Source: an uncultured Porphyromonas sp. (lineage in GTDB: Bacteria; Bacteroidota; Bacteroidia; Bacteroidales; Porphyromonadaceae). From it: a stretch of DNA of 44,641 bases. The notes below the pieces were generated by a model, which made no database searches, was not told where the DNA came from, and worked only from the letters and a program-made list of their open reading frames with translations. Shown here in pieces: positions 26,282-35,199 of this stretch (positions within the stretch are counted from its first letter, which is position 1; each line of letters begins with the position of its first letter). Where the stretch lies: positions 1 to 44,641 of the forward strand of contig NZ_CALHVI010000024.1 of assembly GCF_938039215.1 (NCBI RefSeq), read 5' to 3'. A program made the translations under genes and the position numbers.

Positions 26282-27511
26282 TTAGTCTTCGGACTCCAGA
26301 TCGTGGTAGTCCTGGAAGAGGAAGTCATTGTAGGGGAAGCGCTGGACATGGATCTCCTTGACGCGGTCGTAGAGAAGCTGCTTCAGTTCGTCGACCCCTT
26401 CGCCAGTCTTGGCGGAGATGAAGATACAGCCAGCTTCTCCCAGCTTAGCCATCCAAGTCTGCTCGAGCTCCTCACGGCTGATATTGCGTCGGGTACGTTC
26501 GCCGAGGTCATCCTCATCTCGCTCTTCGAAGGTGAAGGCATCGATCTTGTTGAAGACCAAGATCGTCGGCTGCTCCTGACCCGCAGAGATCTCCCTGAGG
26601 GTAGAGGTCACGACATCGATATGCTCCTCGAAGTTGGGGTGCGCTATATCCACCACGTGGAGTAGGAGGTCTGCCTCACGCACTTCGTCGAGCGTACTCT
26701 TGAAGGACTCGATGAGCTCCGTGGGGAGTTTGCGGATGAAGCCCACGGTGTCGGAGAGGAGGAAGGGGAGGTTGTGGACGATGACCTTACGCACGGTCGT
26801 ATCGAGGGTGGCGAAGAGCTTGTTCTCAGCGAAGACCTCACTCTTGGCGAGCACATTCATCAGCGTGGACTTCCCGACGTTGGTATAGCCAACGAGGGCG
26901 ACACGCACGAGCTTACCACGATTCTTGCGCTGCATGGACATCTGGCGGTCGATGACCTTGAGCTCTGCCTTGAGATGGGCGATGCGATCCTGGATGATGC
27001 GTCGGTCGGTCTCGAGCTGCGTCTCACCAGGGCCACGCATCCCCACACCCCCACGCTGACGCTCTAGGTGCGTCCACAGGCGGGTAAGACGGGGGAGCAT
27101 ATAGCGATACTGCGCTAGCTCGACCTGCGTCTTGGCGTAGGCCGTGGTAGCTCGTGAGGCGAAGATATCTAGGATGAGGCTGGTACGGTCGAGGATCTTG
27201 ACCTTGAGGGTCTGCTCGATATTACGCAGCTGCTTGGGACTAAGTTCGTCGTCGAAGATGACCAGACCGATCTCATGCTCCTCGACATACTGACGGATCT
27301 CCTCCAGCTTGCCCTTGCCGACGAAGGTCACCGAATGCGCCTGCTCCAGTCGCTGGATGAAGCGCTTGACGGGGTTGACCCCAGCAGTACGGGAGAGGAA
27401 GTCCAGTTCGTCGAGATACTCCTTGGCCTGCTCTTCGTTCTGAGTTTTGGTGATGAGCCCTACGAGGACTGCTTCCTCGGATTTGGCTTCGGTAATGATA
27501 AACTCTCTCAT
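26282..27511 (-). CDS. hflX: GTPase HflX
   Basis: Ribosome-associated GTPase that splits stalled or idle 70S ribosomes under stress; cytoplasmic. From the chosen ATG at 27511 (MREFIITEAKSEEAVLVG) it is 409 residues: an N-terminal HflX domain, a linker helix with GGVGMRGPGETQLETDRRII, then the G domain with G1 GYTNVGKST (about 205-213), G3 DTVGFIRKLP and G4 FNKID. The frame runs open to 27661, but that extension is the translated 86-bp repeat and upstream spacer, and a TATTTTTG promoter box sits just before 27511, so the longer start is rejected. It leads the hflX-hemH-fucosidase-LMW-PTP operon. Confidence 0.95.
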   Translation of the reverse strand: MREFIITEAKSEEAVLVGLITKTQNEEQAKEYLDELDFLSRTAGVNPVKRFIQRLEQAHSVTFVGKGKLEEIRQYVEEHEIGLVIFDDELSPKQLRNIEQTLKVKILDRTSLILDIFASRATTAYAKTQVELAQYRYMLPRLTRLWTHLERQRGGVGMRGPGETQLETDRRIIQDRIAHLKAELKVIDRQMSMQRKNRGKLVRVALVGYTNVGKSTLMNVLAKSEVFAENKLFATLDTTVRKVIVHNLPFLLSDTVGFIRKLPTELIESFKSTLDEVREADLLLHVVDIAHPNFEEHIDVVTSTLREISAGQEQPTILVFNKIDAFTFEERDEDDLGERTRRNISREELEQTWMAKLGEAGCIFISAKTGEGVDELKQLLYDRVKEIHVQRFPYNDFLFQDYHDLESED

Positions 27512-27519
27512 AATCTGGA

Positions 27520-27527
27520 CAAAAATA
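27520..27527 (-). promoter_or_regulatory. -7 promoter box for the hflX operon
   Basis: Minus-strand TATTTTTG just 9-16 bp upstream of the chosen ATG, implying a very short or absent leader, which is tolerated in Bacteroidota because they rarely rely on Shine-Dalgarno sites. Confidence 0.45.
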
Positions 27528-27607
27528 CGATAATACGAGGAATATCCACCGCCGAGGGGAGAGCCTCGCCGAGCAGCTTCTGGACACCTCCAAATAGACC
27601 GCTCCGA

Positions 27608-27693
27608 AAACCTACTGTGGGTCGCCTCACCGACCCACGGTAGGTCGTCCTTGCGACCCACAGTAGGTTTTTTCGGCGACCTACCGTAGAGTC
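27608..27693 (+). repeat. 86-bp four-palindrome intergenic element, copy 6
   Basis: Units at 27608-27624, 27631-27647, 27654-27670 and 27677-27693; spacers CCTCAC, TCCTTG and TTTCGG. Units 1 and 3 are perfect 17-base reverse complements around unit 2. Unit 4 is decayed (GTAGAGTC in place of GTAGGTCG). It lies between the divergent hflX and lipoprotein promoters. Confidence 0.95.
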
Positions 27694-27752
27694 CTTTTTA
27701 CCTCCTCCAAAGCCCGCTCTAGACAAGCCCAGAAAGTACTCATTTAGAGGCC

Positions 27753-27782
27753 TTGAGCTTTGCCCATTCTTTCGTACATTTG
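27753..27782 (+). promoter_or_regulatory. Promoter of the lipoprotein / alpha-2-macroglobulin operon
   Basis: TTG (27753-27755), a 19-bp gap, then TACATTTG (27775-27782), a good match to the Bacteroidota promoter. The leader to the ATG at 27857 is about 70 nt. Confidence 0.65.
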
Positions 27783-27856
27783 CTTCATCGGGACATAGGG
27801 GAAGACACCTCCCCGCCCCTACCTAATTGAAGTACCCACCTCACCCTCATCTCCAG

Positions 27857-28918
27857 ATGAACGCCTTACGCCCCCTCTCGCTCCTCGTCGCCCTCCTACT
27901 TCTCCTAGGAGCTTGTGGCAAGATCGAAGAAACACCCCGCCCCGAGCCCTACGACTACGGGACCCTCGAATTCCTCCAGAAGCAACCCATCCGAGTCTCA
28001 GAGACCGTGACGATCCGTGCTGAGAAATACTCGGGCTACAAGCTCCTGGAGAATAGTCACCCTCAGGTAGCTGAGGTACGTGCCACCCCTCAGGGCTTCG
28101 AAGTCCATGGCCGTCAGCAGGGGATGGCTCTCCTTCACTTCAGACATCCAGAGACGAAGGACAACCTGTGGTTCCGTGTCGCTATCTCGGGCGACGGAGA
28201 GCCTTGGCCTGTCCACCTTTTCGCCCCGCACAATGTAGCCAGCGACGGCGCTAGCCTCGTGGGTAGCCCCAAGATCCTCTCGGGTCTCTTCTCCTACGAC
28301 GAGGCCACAGAGATGAAGATCTCCTATCAGGGTCACACCTATCGCCTCCCTACCCAGCATGAGATAGAAGGGCTCATCCCCATCAGCAAGCTCCAGAGAC
28401 TCCTCTCACGAGAAGTCACATCGCTCACCATCGACGAAGAGATGACCATCGGAGGGAAGACCAAGATCTACAGCTCGACCTTCAAGTACTGGCCGAGCTC
28501 ACCCTTCATGACCGCTATCCGCTTCGCAAGGAGCGAGCAGCGAGGGAGCACCTACGCTCAAGACAATAGCCAGCTGAGCGTCTTCGTCTATGAGCTCATC
28601 CCTCAGCGCCCCGTACCCGTGCTCCGCATCAAGGCTCGCTACCTAGGGCCTCACCACGACGAACAGCTCTTCCCCACCTGGGTAGGAAGCTACCTGTCGG
28701 AGTTCCTCTGGGAAGATCGTACGCTTGACCTCCCCATCGTCGGTGCCACTTACGGTATCGATGGGCGCTACTCCCGACAGCCCGAAGTAGGCGACTACTG
28801 GGGTCGTGGTACGACGGAGGCCTTCGTCCTCGCGACGATGAACCTCTTCCTCCCCCGATGGATGCCCAGCACTGATCTTAGCCTCCGTCGTCCTGTCCGT
28901 CTCATCCGAGCCGACTAG
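27857..28918 (+). CDS. Lipoprotein of unknown function, upstream of the A2M-like protein
   Basis: 353-residue lipoprotein. The signal peptide ends in a lipobox (LLLLGAC, Cys20), so after Lgt processing it is membrane-anchored. Residues about 30-120 (VTIRAEKYSGYKLLENSHPQ, then GFEVHGRQQGMALLHF) look like a small immunoglobulin-like, BIG2-type beta sandwich; the rest is unrecognised and rich in beta strands. The ATG at 27857 is chosen because it opens the signal peptide; an upstream TTG at 27827 in frame is less likely. It precedes the alpha-2-macroglobulin-like gene by 83 bp on the same strand, so the two may form one surface or periplasmic unit. Confidence 0.78.
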   Translation: MNALRPLSLLVALLLLLGACGKIEETPRPEPYDYGTLEFLQKQPIRVSETVTIRAEKYSGYKLLENSHPQVAEVRATPQGFEVHGRQQGMALLHFRHPETKDNLWFRVAISGDGEPWPVHLFAPHNVASDGASLVGSPKILSGLFSYDEATEMKISYQGHTYRLPTQHEIEGLIPISKLQRLLSREVTSLTIDEEMTIGGKTKIYSSTFKYWPSSPFMTAIRFARSEQRGSTYAQDNSQLSVFVYELIPQRPVPVLRIKARYLGPHHDEQLFPTWVGSYLSEFLWEDRTLDLPIVGATYGIDGRYSRQPEVGDYWGRGTTEAFVLATMNLFLPRWMPSTDLSLRRPVRLIRAD

Positions 28919-29001
28919 GGTGGGAGGGGACACCGAGCCCCTCCTCACCCCCACCTTTGCTGGAACGAAGCAGATCCATTCACCCCCTTGACACCCCGAT
29001 C

Positions 29002-32000
29002 ATGTACCGATATATCCTGCTCCTCGCCCTCGGTCTAAGCCTCCCCCTAGGGGCACAGCGACGGGAGACGACCACGCCGAAACAGACCCAGATGAAGCTC
29101 CAGCAAAGTGATAAGAAGGACCGCCCTCAGGATGCGATCAAGGCCGCTCAAGACCTCATCCAGCTAGGGGAGAAGAAGCAGAACATCACCCTTCTACTCC
29201 AAGGGTATAGCACCCTGTGGAAGAAGCAGCTCCTCCTCGATCCCGAGAGCCCTCAGACCGCCTACAAGACGCTCGATGAGCTACGCAAGAAGCCTTGGCT
29301 CTCCCCCAGCGATCAGGTAGTACTCGCCCTCTTCACCATCGACTACTATCAGGAGCATGATCGCTCCTACTACCGGCGAGGCGAGGTCATCGCCACCCAG
29401 ACCGACCCCATCGATCCTGAGAAGTGGGAGGAGGCTCAGTACACCGCCTTCTACACCCGACTCATCAGAGAAGTCCTCGCCGAAGGACAGGTGCTCAGTG
29501 CCCCCTTACACCCCTACAAAGCGCTCTTCTCCACCTCGGGGGGCGTGACAGGAGAAGAGACCCTCGGCACCCAACTGATCCAGATCCTTCGGGAGATCAC
29601 CACCCCTGAGCGAAGGGAGATCAAGCGCCAAGTGCTCAAGGCTCTCACCCCCATAGCTGAGCAGGGAAGTAGCGTCTACTTCCGAAGCCTCGTAGAGCAG
29701 GAAGCCCTCAGCCAGCTCCTCTCAGAGCAGAGGAAGAAGATCAAACCCGAGGAGCAGGCACGTCTACTCTCCGCCTTCGTACAGAAGTATAGGAGCTACC
29801 CCGAACTCAATAATTATACCTTCTGGCTCTATGGCTTCTATCCCTACCGTCAGCTCCGTCAGGCTCGCTTCCTCGAGACCATACTGAGGGAAGGGACGAA
29901 GCTGAGCGAAGGGTCTCGACGTGCCCTACGTAGCTGGATCGAAGAGCAGCGCAGCGCCTCGATCGACGAGCATGTGCCCCAGCAACTCATCGCCAGCACA
30001 GAGATCCCAATCCGCCTATCCAAGCCCTACCTCGTCACCCGTGCCACCATCCGCCTCTACAGGGCTCCTAAGATCCGTCGCCCTGAGGAGAAGGAGTGGA
30101 AGATCACCGCAGGAATGAAGCCCATAGAGACGAAGGTCGTCACCTTCGACCTCGATAGCCTTGGCCGAGGTGAAGCCAACCAAACCATCACCCTCCACAC
30201 GCCCGATGTAGGCAACTACAGGGTAGTCATCGACTACGAACTATCACCCGAGGCTTCGACGAAGAGCCTTACCCACACACATGACCTCCTGCGTACGAAC
30301 TACGTCTACCTATGGCTCTTCGAGGACAATAAGGAGTGCCATCAGTGGCTCCACGCCCTCACGGGTGCACCCCTCTCCGACACCTCCTTCCTCGTCTACC
30401 GCGACGAGACAAAGGGCTCTACCCCCACCAAGGTCAAGAGCGACGCTACAGGGCGCTACCCCCTCCTCCCCGGCGATCGCTCCTACTCCCTCGCCTCGGC
30501 AGAAGATCCCCTCATAGCACAGGACTATGCCTACCTCAGTGAGGGTAGAAGTCGCCTCCTTGACCTCAAGGCGCTCTACACCAACGAAGGGTACTTCATC
30601 ACCGATCGCCCTGCCTACCGACCAGGGCAGACCGTGCACTTCTACGGAGTCCTCTCCACCCTACGTCCCCACGCCGAGGAGGCGAAGGTAGCCCCCCATC
30701 TTCCCCTAAGGATCACCATCTGGGATGTGACCCACACCACCATTAAGACCCTTGAGGTAGAGACCGACAGCTACGGACGCTTCACCGCCGACCTACAGCT
30801 CCCCACAGGCGGACTGACAGGTACGTATACAGCACTACTAGAGGTACGGACCCCCAGAGGCTCTACGGAGGATAGTGGCTCGAAGCTCCTCATCTTCTCG
30901 GTCTTCGAGTACAAGCGTCCTGAGATCGAACTGACGCTCGACGCTCCCAAACCGCCCTTCACCTTCGGGAGCACCCTACCCATCACCGGCTCCGTCCGCA
31001 CCCTCAGCGGAAGCCCCGTCGCTGGCGCTCGTATCCGCTACCAGCTACAGAGGCTCATGCATCTCTGGAGCCTAGAGTCGAAGAGTGCAGACTCAGACCC
31101 TTCGGAGAGTCAGCTTGACTCCGTCGTGATGACAGATGCCTCAGGTCGCTTCACACTCGCTATACCCCTTCCCGAGGATCCCAGAGTGCCTCTAGAGCGA
31201 GAAGAGAAGCTCTTCTTCCCTTGGTACCGCTATACGCTCTCGGTGACGGCTACGGATGTCACGGGTGAGACCCACGAAGCCCACCTAAGCATCCCCTTAG
31301 GTCATACCGTCGGGGAATTAGAGGTAAAGTTGTCCCAGTTCATCGATAAGCAAAGCGGGAAGGCTACCCTCACCTTCACCAGCCCCAGCCTTAAGGAAGG
31401 AGCAGAACCACAGCTGGTCAGCTACCAGATCAAGCAGAAGGGGAAGACCTTGCTTGAGGGTACCACCCCAATAGATAGCGCCGTCAACCTCGCCTCCGCT
31501 CTACGCTCCTCCCCCTCGGGACGCTACGAACTCTCCTACTCCACTCGCTACAGAGATTCCCTCTCCTACGAAGGGGAGGCGGCCTTCTATCTCTTCGACT
31601 CTGGACGAGACAAGAGGATAGCAGATCTCCGTACACCCCTCCTACTCTCCGCAGGCGACGGCACCTACAGCAGACAGCAGCAACCCATCGTCTACTGGGC
31701 GACGAGCCTACAGGACGCCTATGTCTTCTACCACGCCTATAGTCAGAGTGGACCTATCGCTTCGGGGATGCTCCGCCCATCAGCGGGCGTGATCCAGTCC
31801 CTCCCTATTGACCTCTCGAAGCTCGAGATAGAGCCCGAAGAGGTCACCCTACGCCTCTACACCGTACAGAGTGGTCGTCTCCTCGAGGAGACCACTACCC
31901 TTCACCGTGTCCAGCCCCATAAGGAGCTACAGGTCTCTTGGGAGAGCTTCCGTGATCGCCTACGTGCCGGAGAAGAGGAGACCTGGAGCTTCACCCTCCG

Positions 32001-34791
32001 CCGCCCCGATGGTAAGCCCGCCGACAGCACGGCAGTCGCCCTCTGGATGTACGATGCTTCGCTGGAGGCCTTCGGCAGTCTCGCCCTGTGGGAGCCTGCC
32101 CTACGTCTCTCCGACACCCGAAGCCGTGGACTCCTCGGCACCTACGGTAGCGACCTCTCGCTCAGCACCCGTGGTCTCCTGCCCCAGTCACCTTGGTTCC
32201 AGCTCTGGCAGCAGGATAAGGGACAAGGGCGCTTCCTATCACCCTACCTCCCGAAGGACAAGGGAGGTCAGGATGAAGAGGACCTAGCTCTCGAGGACGG
32301 ACTATTCTACATCGAATCCTCACTCTACGGAAGTAGAGCGGAAACAATGACGATGAGGGTCGTAGTAGCTTCAGTGCCGAACCCCAGACTTCTCTCCGCT
32401 GGAGCGAAAAGGAAAAGCCTTGATTTCGCCGAGGCTTCCGACTCACCGGACGAGACTCCTCCCCAAGTCAAGCTCCGCCAAGACTTCTCGGAGAATGCCT
32501 TCTACCTGCCACGCCTCACGACCGACGGGAAGGGTCGTGTCAGCTGGACCTTCCGTTCCCCTGAGCGCCTCTCCCGCTGGCGGTTGATCCTCATGGCGCA
32601 CAATAAGAGTCTAGACAATCTCTGCACGACCCGCTCCATAGAGACCTACCGAGAGTTCAGCATCCGCCCCACCCTCCCTCGCTTCCTTCGTGAGGGCGAC
32701 AGTCCTCTCCTCGTCACCGAGATCCGCAACGAGACACAGCAGGAGCAACGGGGGCGCTTCACTATCGAACTCTTCGATCCTACCACCCAAGCCATCCGCC
32801 ATACTCAAGAGGTGAACTTCAGCGTCGCCCCCAGCTCCGCCTCCCCCATCACCGTCGCTCTCTCAGGCTACGCTGGACTAGAGTCCGTGGGTATTCGCCT
32901 CATCGCTCGAGGAGCACATTCCTCCGATGGGGAGCAGCATCTCCTACCCGTCCTCTCCGAGCGGGAGCGCATCACCGAGACGCTGGCCTTCACGGGACAT
33001 CGAGCTGGAGAGGAGACGATCTCGCTTGCTTCGCTCTTCCCTTCCGATGGCTCACTTCCCGAGGCAGGACGCTTCACCCTCACCCTGCAGGGACGAGCCT
33101 CGATGCTCGCTCTCACCGCCCTCCCTACCTTAGGCTACAGCAAGGATGCTTCGGCCTTCTCCGCTGCCGCTGCCCTCTATGCCGAAGGGATCGCCCGTCG
33201 CCTAGCGGAAGATCCCCTGCTACGTAGCTGGGCTGAGGAAGTCCTCGCCTCATCGGACTCCGTCAGCACGGGTACGAGCTACGGCAAGCTCCTAGGCCGA
33301 GATAGCCTCCTCTCCGAAACTCCTTGGGCTACGACCCTCAAGGACGAGCGGGAAGAGGAGCAGAAGCTCGCCCGTTTCCTCCTCGCTTCGGATCAAGCCA
33401 CCACCTCAGACCAACTCCTCAAGCGCCTGAGTGACCTACAGGGCTCCGACGGCCTATGGTCATGGTACCCAGGCATGAAGGGTAGCCTCTACACCACCGA
33501 GTACGTCCTACGCATCCTCCTTCGTCTCTCCGCCACCGAAGGGCTGGAGCAAGGCATTCGCCTCCGCCTCAGCTCGATGGTCCGCCGAGGCATAGGAGCG
33601 CTCAACGCCCAAGCAGTGAAGGATCTTGCCCAGATCCAGAAGGCTAAGCGGGAGAAGAAGGTCTTCATCCCCCACACAGGGCTAGACTACCTCTATCTCT
33701 CGGCGCTAGCGAAGGAGCACGAGCTCCAGAGCCTCTCCGCCGAGGGTGAGCGTGCCGAGCGCTACTTCCTCGCCAAGCTACGGAGCGAAGCACACCGCCT
33801 CCCCCTAGACAGCAAGCCCCGTGCGGCTGTTGTCCTCCTCCTTGCGGGGCAGAAGGCACTAGCTAAGGACCTTGCCGAATCGCTCCGCCAGCACCTCAAG
33901 GAGGATGAGACGGGCTTCTTCTTCGCTCGCCTGCAGTCAGAGAGCTATTCGTGGCTTGATCGCACCCTCCCCGCTCTCGTGGAGACGATCGAACTCTTCT
34001 CCCGTCTCAGCCCACTGGACACCGAGCATATCGACGGGATGAAGCGCTGGATCATCGCCCAGAAGAGGACAACTTCGTGGAGCTCCGAACTGCTGTCTGC
34101 CGAAGCCATACACGCCCTTACCCTCGGCGACCACCCTCAGAAGGCTTCCGCCAACACCCAGCTACGTGCCGAGCTCCCACTCCTAGGGGCTCCCAGCCTC
34201 CAGCTCTCTGGGCAGCGGATCCACCTCTCCCTACCCCTCTCTCCGAGCTCCCGCCCCGACACCCTCCTGCGTGTCAGCCAGTCCGAGGCAGGTGTCTACT
34301 GGGGAAGTGCCACAGCCTCCTATGTCCTTCCCACGGCACGCGTCGAAGCTCGGGGCAAACAGCTTCGCCTCACCCGTGAGGTCTTCCTCCTCAGGGAGCA
34401 AGGAGACCGAGAGCAACTCCTTCCCCTCTCCGAAGGGCACGAGCTCCATGTGGGTGACCGTCTGCGCACCCGCATCACCCTTACTCTTGATCAAGGGATG
34501 GACTTCGTGAAGCTCTCCGATCCTCGCCCAGGCTACTGCGAACCGGTACAGCAGCGCCCCGGCTATACTTGGGGTGCAGGCACGGGCTACTATGTCGAAC
34601 CGATGGATGCCGTCACAAACTTCTACTTCGACCACCTTAACCGAGGCACTTACACACTCGACTACGATCAGTATGTCGCCCGAGCGGGGCAGTTCACGGG
34701 CACAGTCACTCGTGTCGTCTCCTGCTACGCCCCCGACTTCTCGGCGCACACCGCCGCTGGTCAGAGCGTCACCGTCAAGCCCCTCCGCTAG
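29002..34791 (+). CDS. Alpha-2-macroglobulin family protein (bacterial, no thioester)
   Basis: Giant exported protein of 1929 residues with a cleavable signal peptide (MYRYILLLALGLSLPLGAQ). It has the bacterial A2M layout: a helical N-terminal extension (to about 450), macroglobulin domains with YFITDRPAYRPGQTVHFYG (about 530-550) and FSVFEYKRPEIELTLDAP, a bait-like middle, VSWTFRSPERLSRWRL (about 1175-1195), FSIRPTLPRFLREGD, and an alpha-helical TED-like region with GLWSWYPGMKGSLYTTEYVLR (about 1483). The CxEQ thioester is absent where it would be expected (ALPTLGYSKDASAFSAA), as in other thioester-less bacterial A2Ms. These proteins are thought to trap proteases or guard the envelope; the role here is inferred. 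The frame is open upstream to 28957, but 29002 opens the signal peptide. Confidence 0.9.
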   Translation: MYRYILLLALGLSLPLGAQRRETTTPKQTQMKLQQSDKKDRPQDAIKAAQDLIQLGEKKQNITLLLQGYSTLWKKQLLLDPESPQTAYKTLDELRKKPWLSPSDQVVLALFTIDYYQEHDRSYYRRGEVIATQTDPIDPEKWEEAQYTAFYTRLIREVLAEGQVLSAPLHPYKALFSTSGGVTGEETLGTQLIQILREITTPERREIKRQVLKALTPIAEQGSSVYFRSLVEQEALSQLLSEQRKKIKPEEQARLLSAFVQKYRSYPELNNYTFWLYGFYPYRQLRQARFLETILREGTKLSEGSRRALRSWIEEQRSASIDEHVPQQLIASTEIPIRLSKPYLVTRATIRLYRAPKIRRPEEKEWKITAGMKPIETKVVTFDLDSLGRGEANQTITLHTPDVGNYRVVIDYELSPEASTKSLTHTHDLLRTNYVYLWLFEDNKECHQWLHALTGAPLSDTSFLVYRDETKGSTPTKVKSDATGRYPLLPGDRSYSLASAEDPLIAQDYAYLSEGRSRLLDLKALYTNEGYFITDRPAYRPGQTVHFYGVLSTLRPHAEEAKVAPHLPLRITIWDVTHTTIKTLEVETDSYGRFTADLQLPTGGLTGTYTALLEVRTPRGSTEDSGSKLLIFSVFEYKRPEIELTLDAPKPPFTFGSTLPITGSVRTLSGSPVAGARIRYQLQRLMHLWSLESKSADSDPSESQLDSVVMTDASGRFTLAIPLPEDPRVPLEREEKLFFPWYRYTLSVTATDVTGETHEAHLSIPLGHTVGELEVKLSQFIDKQSGKATLTFTSPSLKEGAEPQLVSYQIKQKGKTLLEGTTPIDSAVNLASALRSSPSGRYELSYSTRYRDSLSYEGEAAFYLFDSGRDKRIADLRTPLLLSAGDGTYSRQQQPIVYWATSLQDAYVFYHAYSQSGPIASGMLRPSAGVIQSLPIDLSKLEIEPEEVTLRLYTVQSGRLLEETTTLHRVQPHKELQVSWESFRDRLRAGEEETWSFTLRRPDGKPADSTAVALWMYDASLEAFGSLALWEPALRLSDTRSRGLLGTYGSDLSLSTRGLLPQSPWFQLWQQDKGQGRFLSPYLPKDKGGQDEEDLALEDGLFYIESSLYGSRAETMTMRVVVASVPNPRLLSAGAKRKSLDFAEASDSPDETPPQVKLRQDFSENAFYLPRLTTDGKGRVSWTFRSPERLSRWRLILMAHNKSLDNLCTTRSIETYREFSIRPTLPRFLREGDSPLLVTEIRNETQQEQRGRFTIELFDPTTQAIRHTQEVNFSVAPSSASPITVALSGYAGLESVGIRLIARGAHSSDGEQHLLPVLSERERITETLAFTGHRAGEETISLASLFPSDGSLPEAGRFTLTLQGRASMLALTALPTLGYSKDASAFSAAAALYAEGIARRLAEDPLLRSWAEEVLASSDSVSTGTSYGKLLGRDSLLSETPWATTLKDEREEEQKLARFLLASDQATTSDQLLKRLSDLQGSDGLWSWYPGMKGSLYTTEYVLRILLRLSATEGLEQGIRLRLSSMVRRGIGALNAQAVKDLAQIQKAKREKKVFIPHTGLDYLYLSALAKEHELQSLSAEGERAERYFLAKLRSEAHRLPLDSKPRAAVVLLLAGQKALAKDLAESLRQHLKEDETGFFFARLQSESYSWLDRTLPALVETIELFSRLSPLDTEHIDGMKRWIIAQKRTTSWSSELLSAEAIHALTLGDHPQKASANTQLRAELPLLGAPSLQLSGQRIHLSLPLSPSSRPDTLLRVSQSEAGVYWGSATASYVLPTARVEARGKQLRLTREVFLLREQGDREQLLPLSEGHELHVGDRLRTRITLTLDQGMDFVKLSDPRPGYCEPVQQRPGYTWGAGTGYYVEPMDAVTNFYFDHLNRGTYTLDYDQYVARAGQFTGTVTRVVSCYAPDFSAHTAAGQSVTVKPLR

Positions 34792-34838
34792 CCCCTCTTC
34801 CCTGCCTGTAGACAAAGGCCTTCAGACACCCCAAAAAA

Positions 34839-34924
34839 CGACCTACGGTAGGTCGCAAGAAAAACCCACAGTAGGTCGCCTCACCGACCCACGGTAGGTC
34901 GGTCGACCGATCTACCGTGGGTCG
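34839..34924. repeat. 86-bp four-palindrome intergenic element, copy 7
   Basis: Units at 34839-34855, 34862-34878, 34885-34901 and 34908-34924; spacers CAAGAA, CCTCAC and GTCGAC. Identical to copy 8 over 96 bp (34834-34929 against 35657-35752) in direct orientation. It begins 48 bp after the A2M stop, with no other terminator between, and is followed by TTTTT, so it may end that transcript. Confidence 0.96.
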
Positions 34925-35153
34925 TTTTTCGCCCCTCCCTAAGTCACCCTATTCTTAGTCTTGAGTTGCCTTTACTTAGGCTGGTAGACGAGCCTCTAGA
35001 CCTCCTGCAAGTAGCCTCTACCTCCGAGCACAAAAAGGCAGGAGACTCATCTGCTCTTCTTCCTCATTCTTTGACGCTCGTTTTCTTCTATCTCCTCTGC
35101 CCTTTACGAAGGAGATCCCAAGCGTAATCCTTAACCATCAATACATATAATAA
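34925..35153. other. Non-coding spacer upstream of the XRE gene
   Basis: About 230 bp with no gene-like frame and no recognised RNA. Composition shifts from GC-rich to strongly AT-rich in the last 50 bp before the XRE promoter. Confidence 0.45.
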
Positions 35154-35175
35154 AGATTATAATTATCTATATTTG
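35154..35175 (+). promoter_or_regulatory. XRE promoter with overlapping candidate operator
   Basis: The -7 box TATATTTG (35168-35175) is abutted by a near-palindrome AGATTATAATTATCT (35154-35168, 6 of 7 arm positions paired), in an AT-rich island unlike the rest of the window. A dyad overlapping the promoter of an HTH gene suggests autoregulation; this is inference. Confidence 0.45.
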
Positions 35176-35199
35176 CATAAAATATGATAGGTTGATACT

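Noticed and set aside
27512..27661. Longer HflX with a 50-residue N-terminal extension.
   Set aside because: The extension is translated repeat and spacer DNA and would place the promoter box inside the gene.
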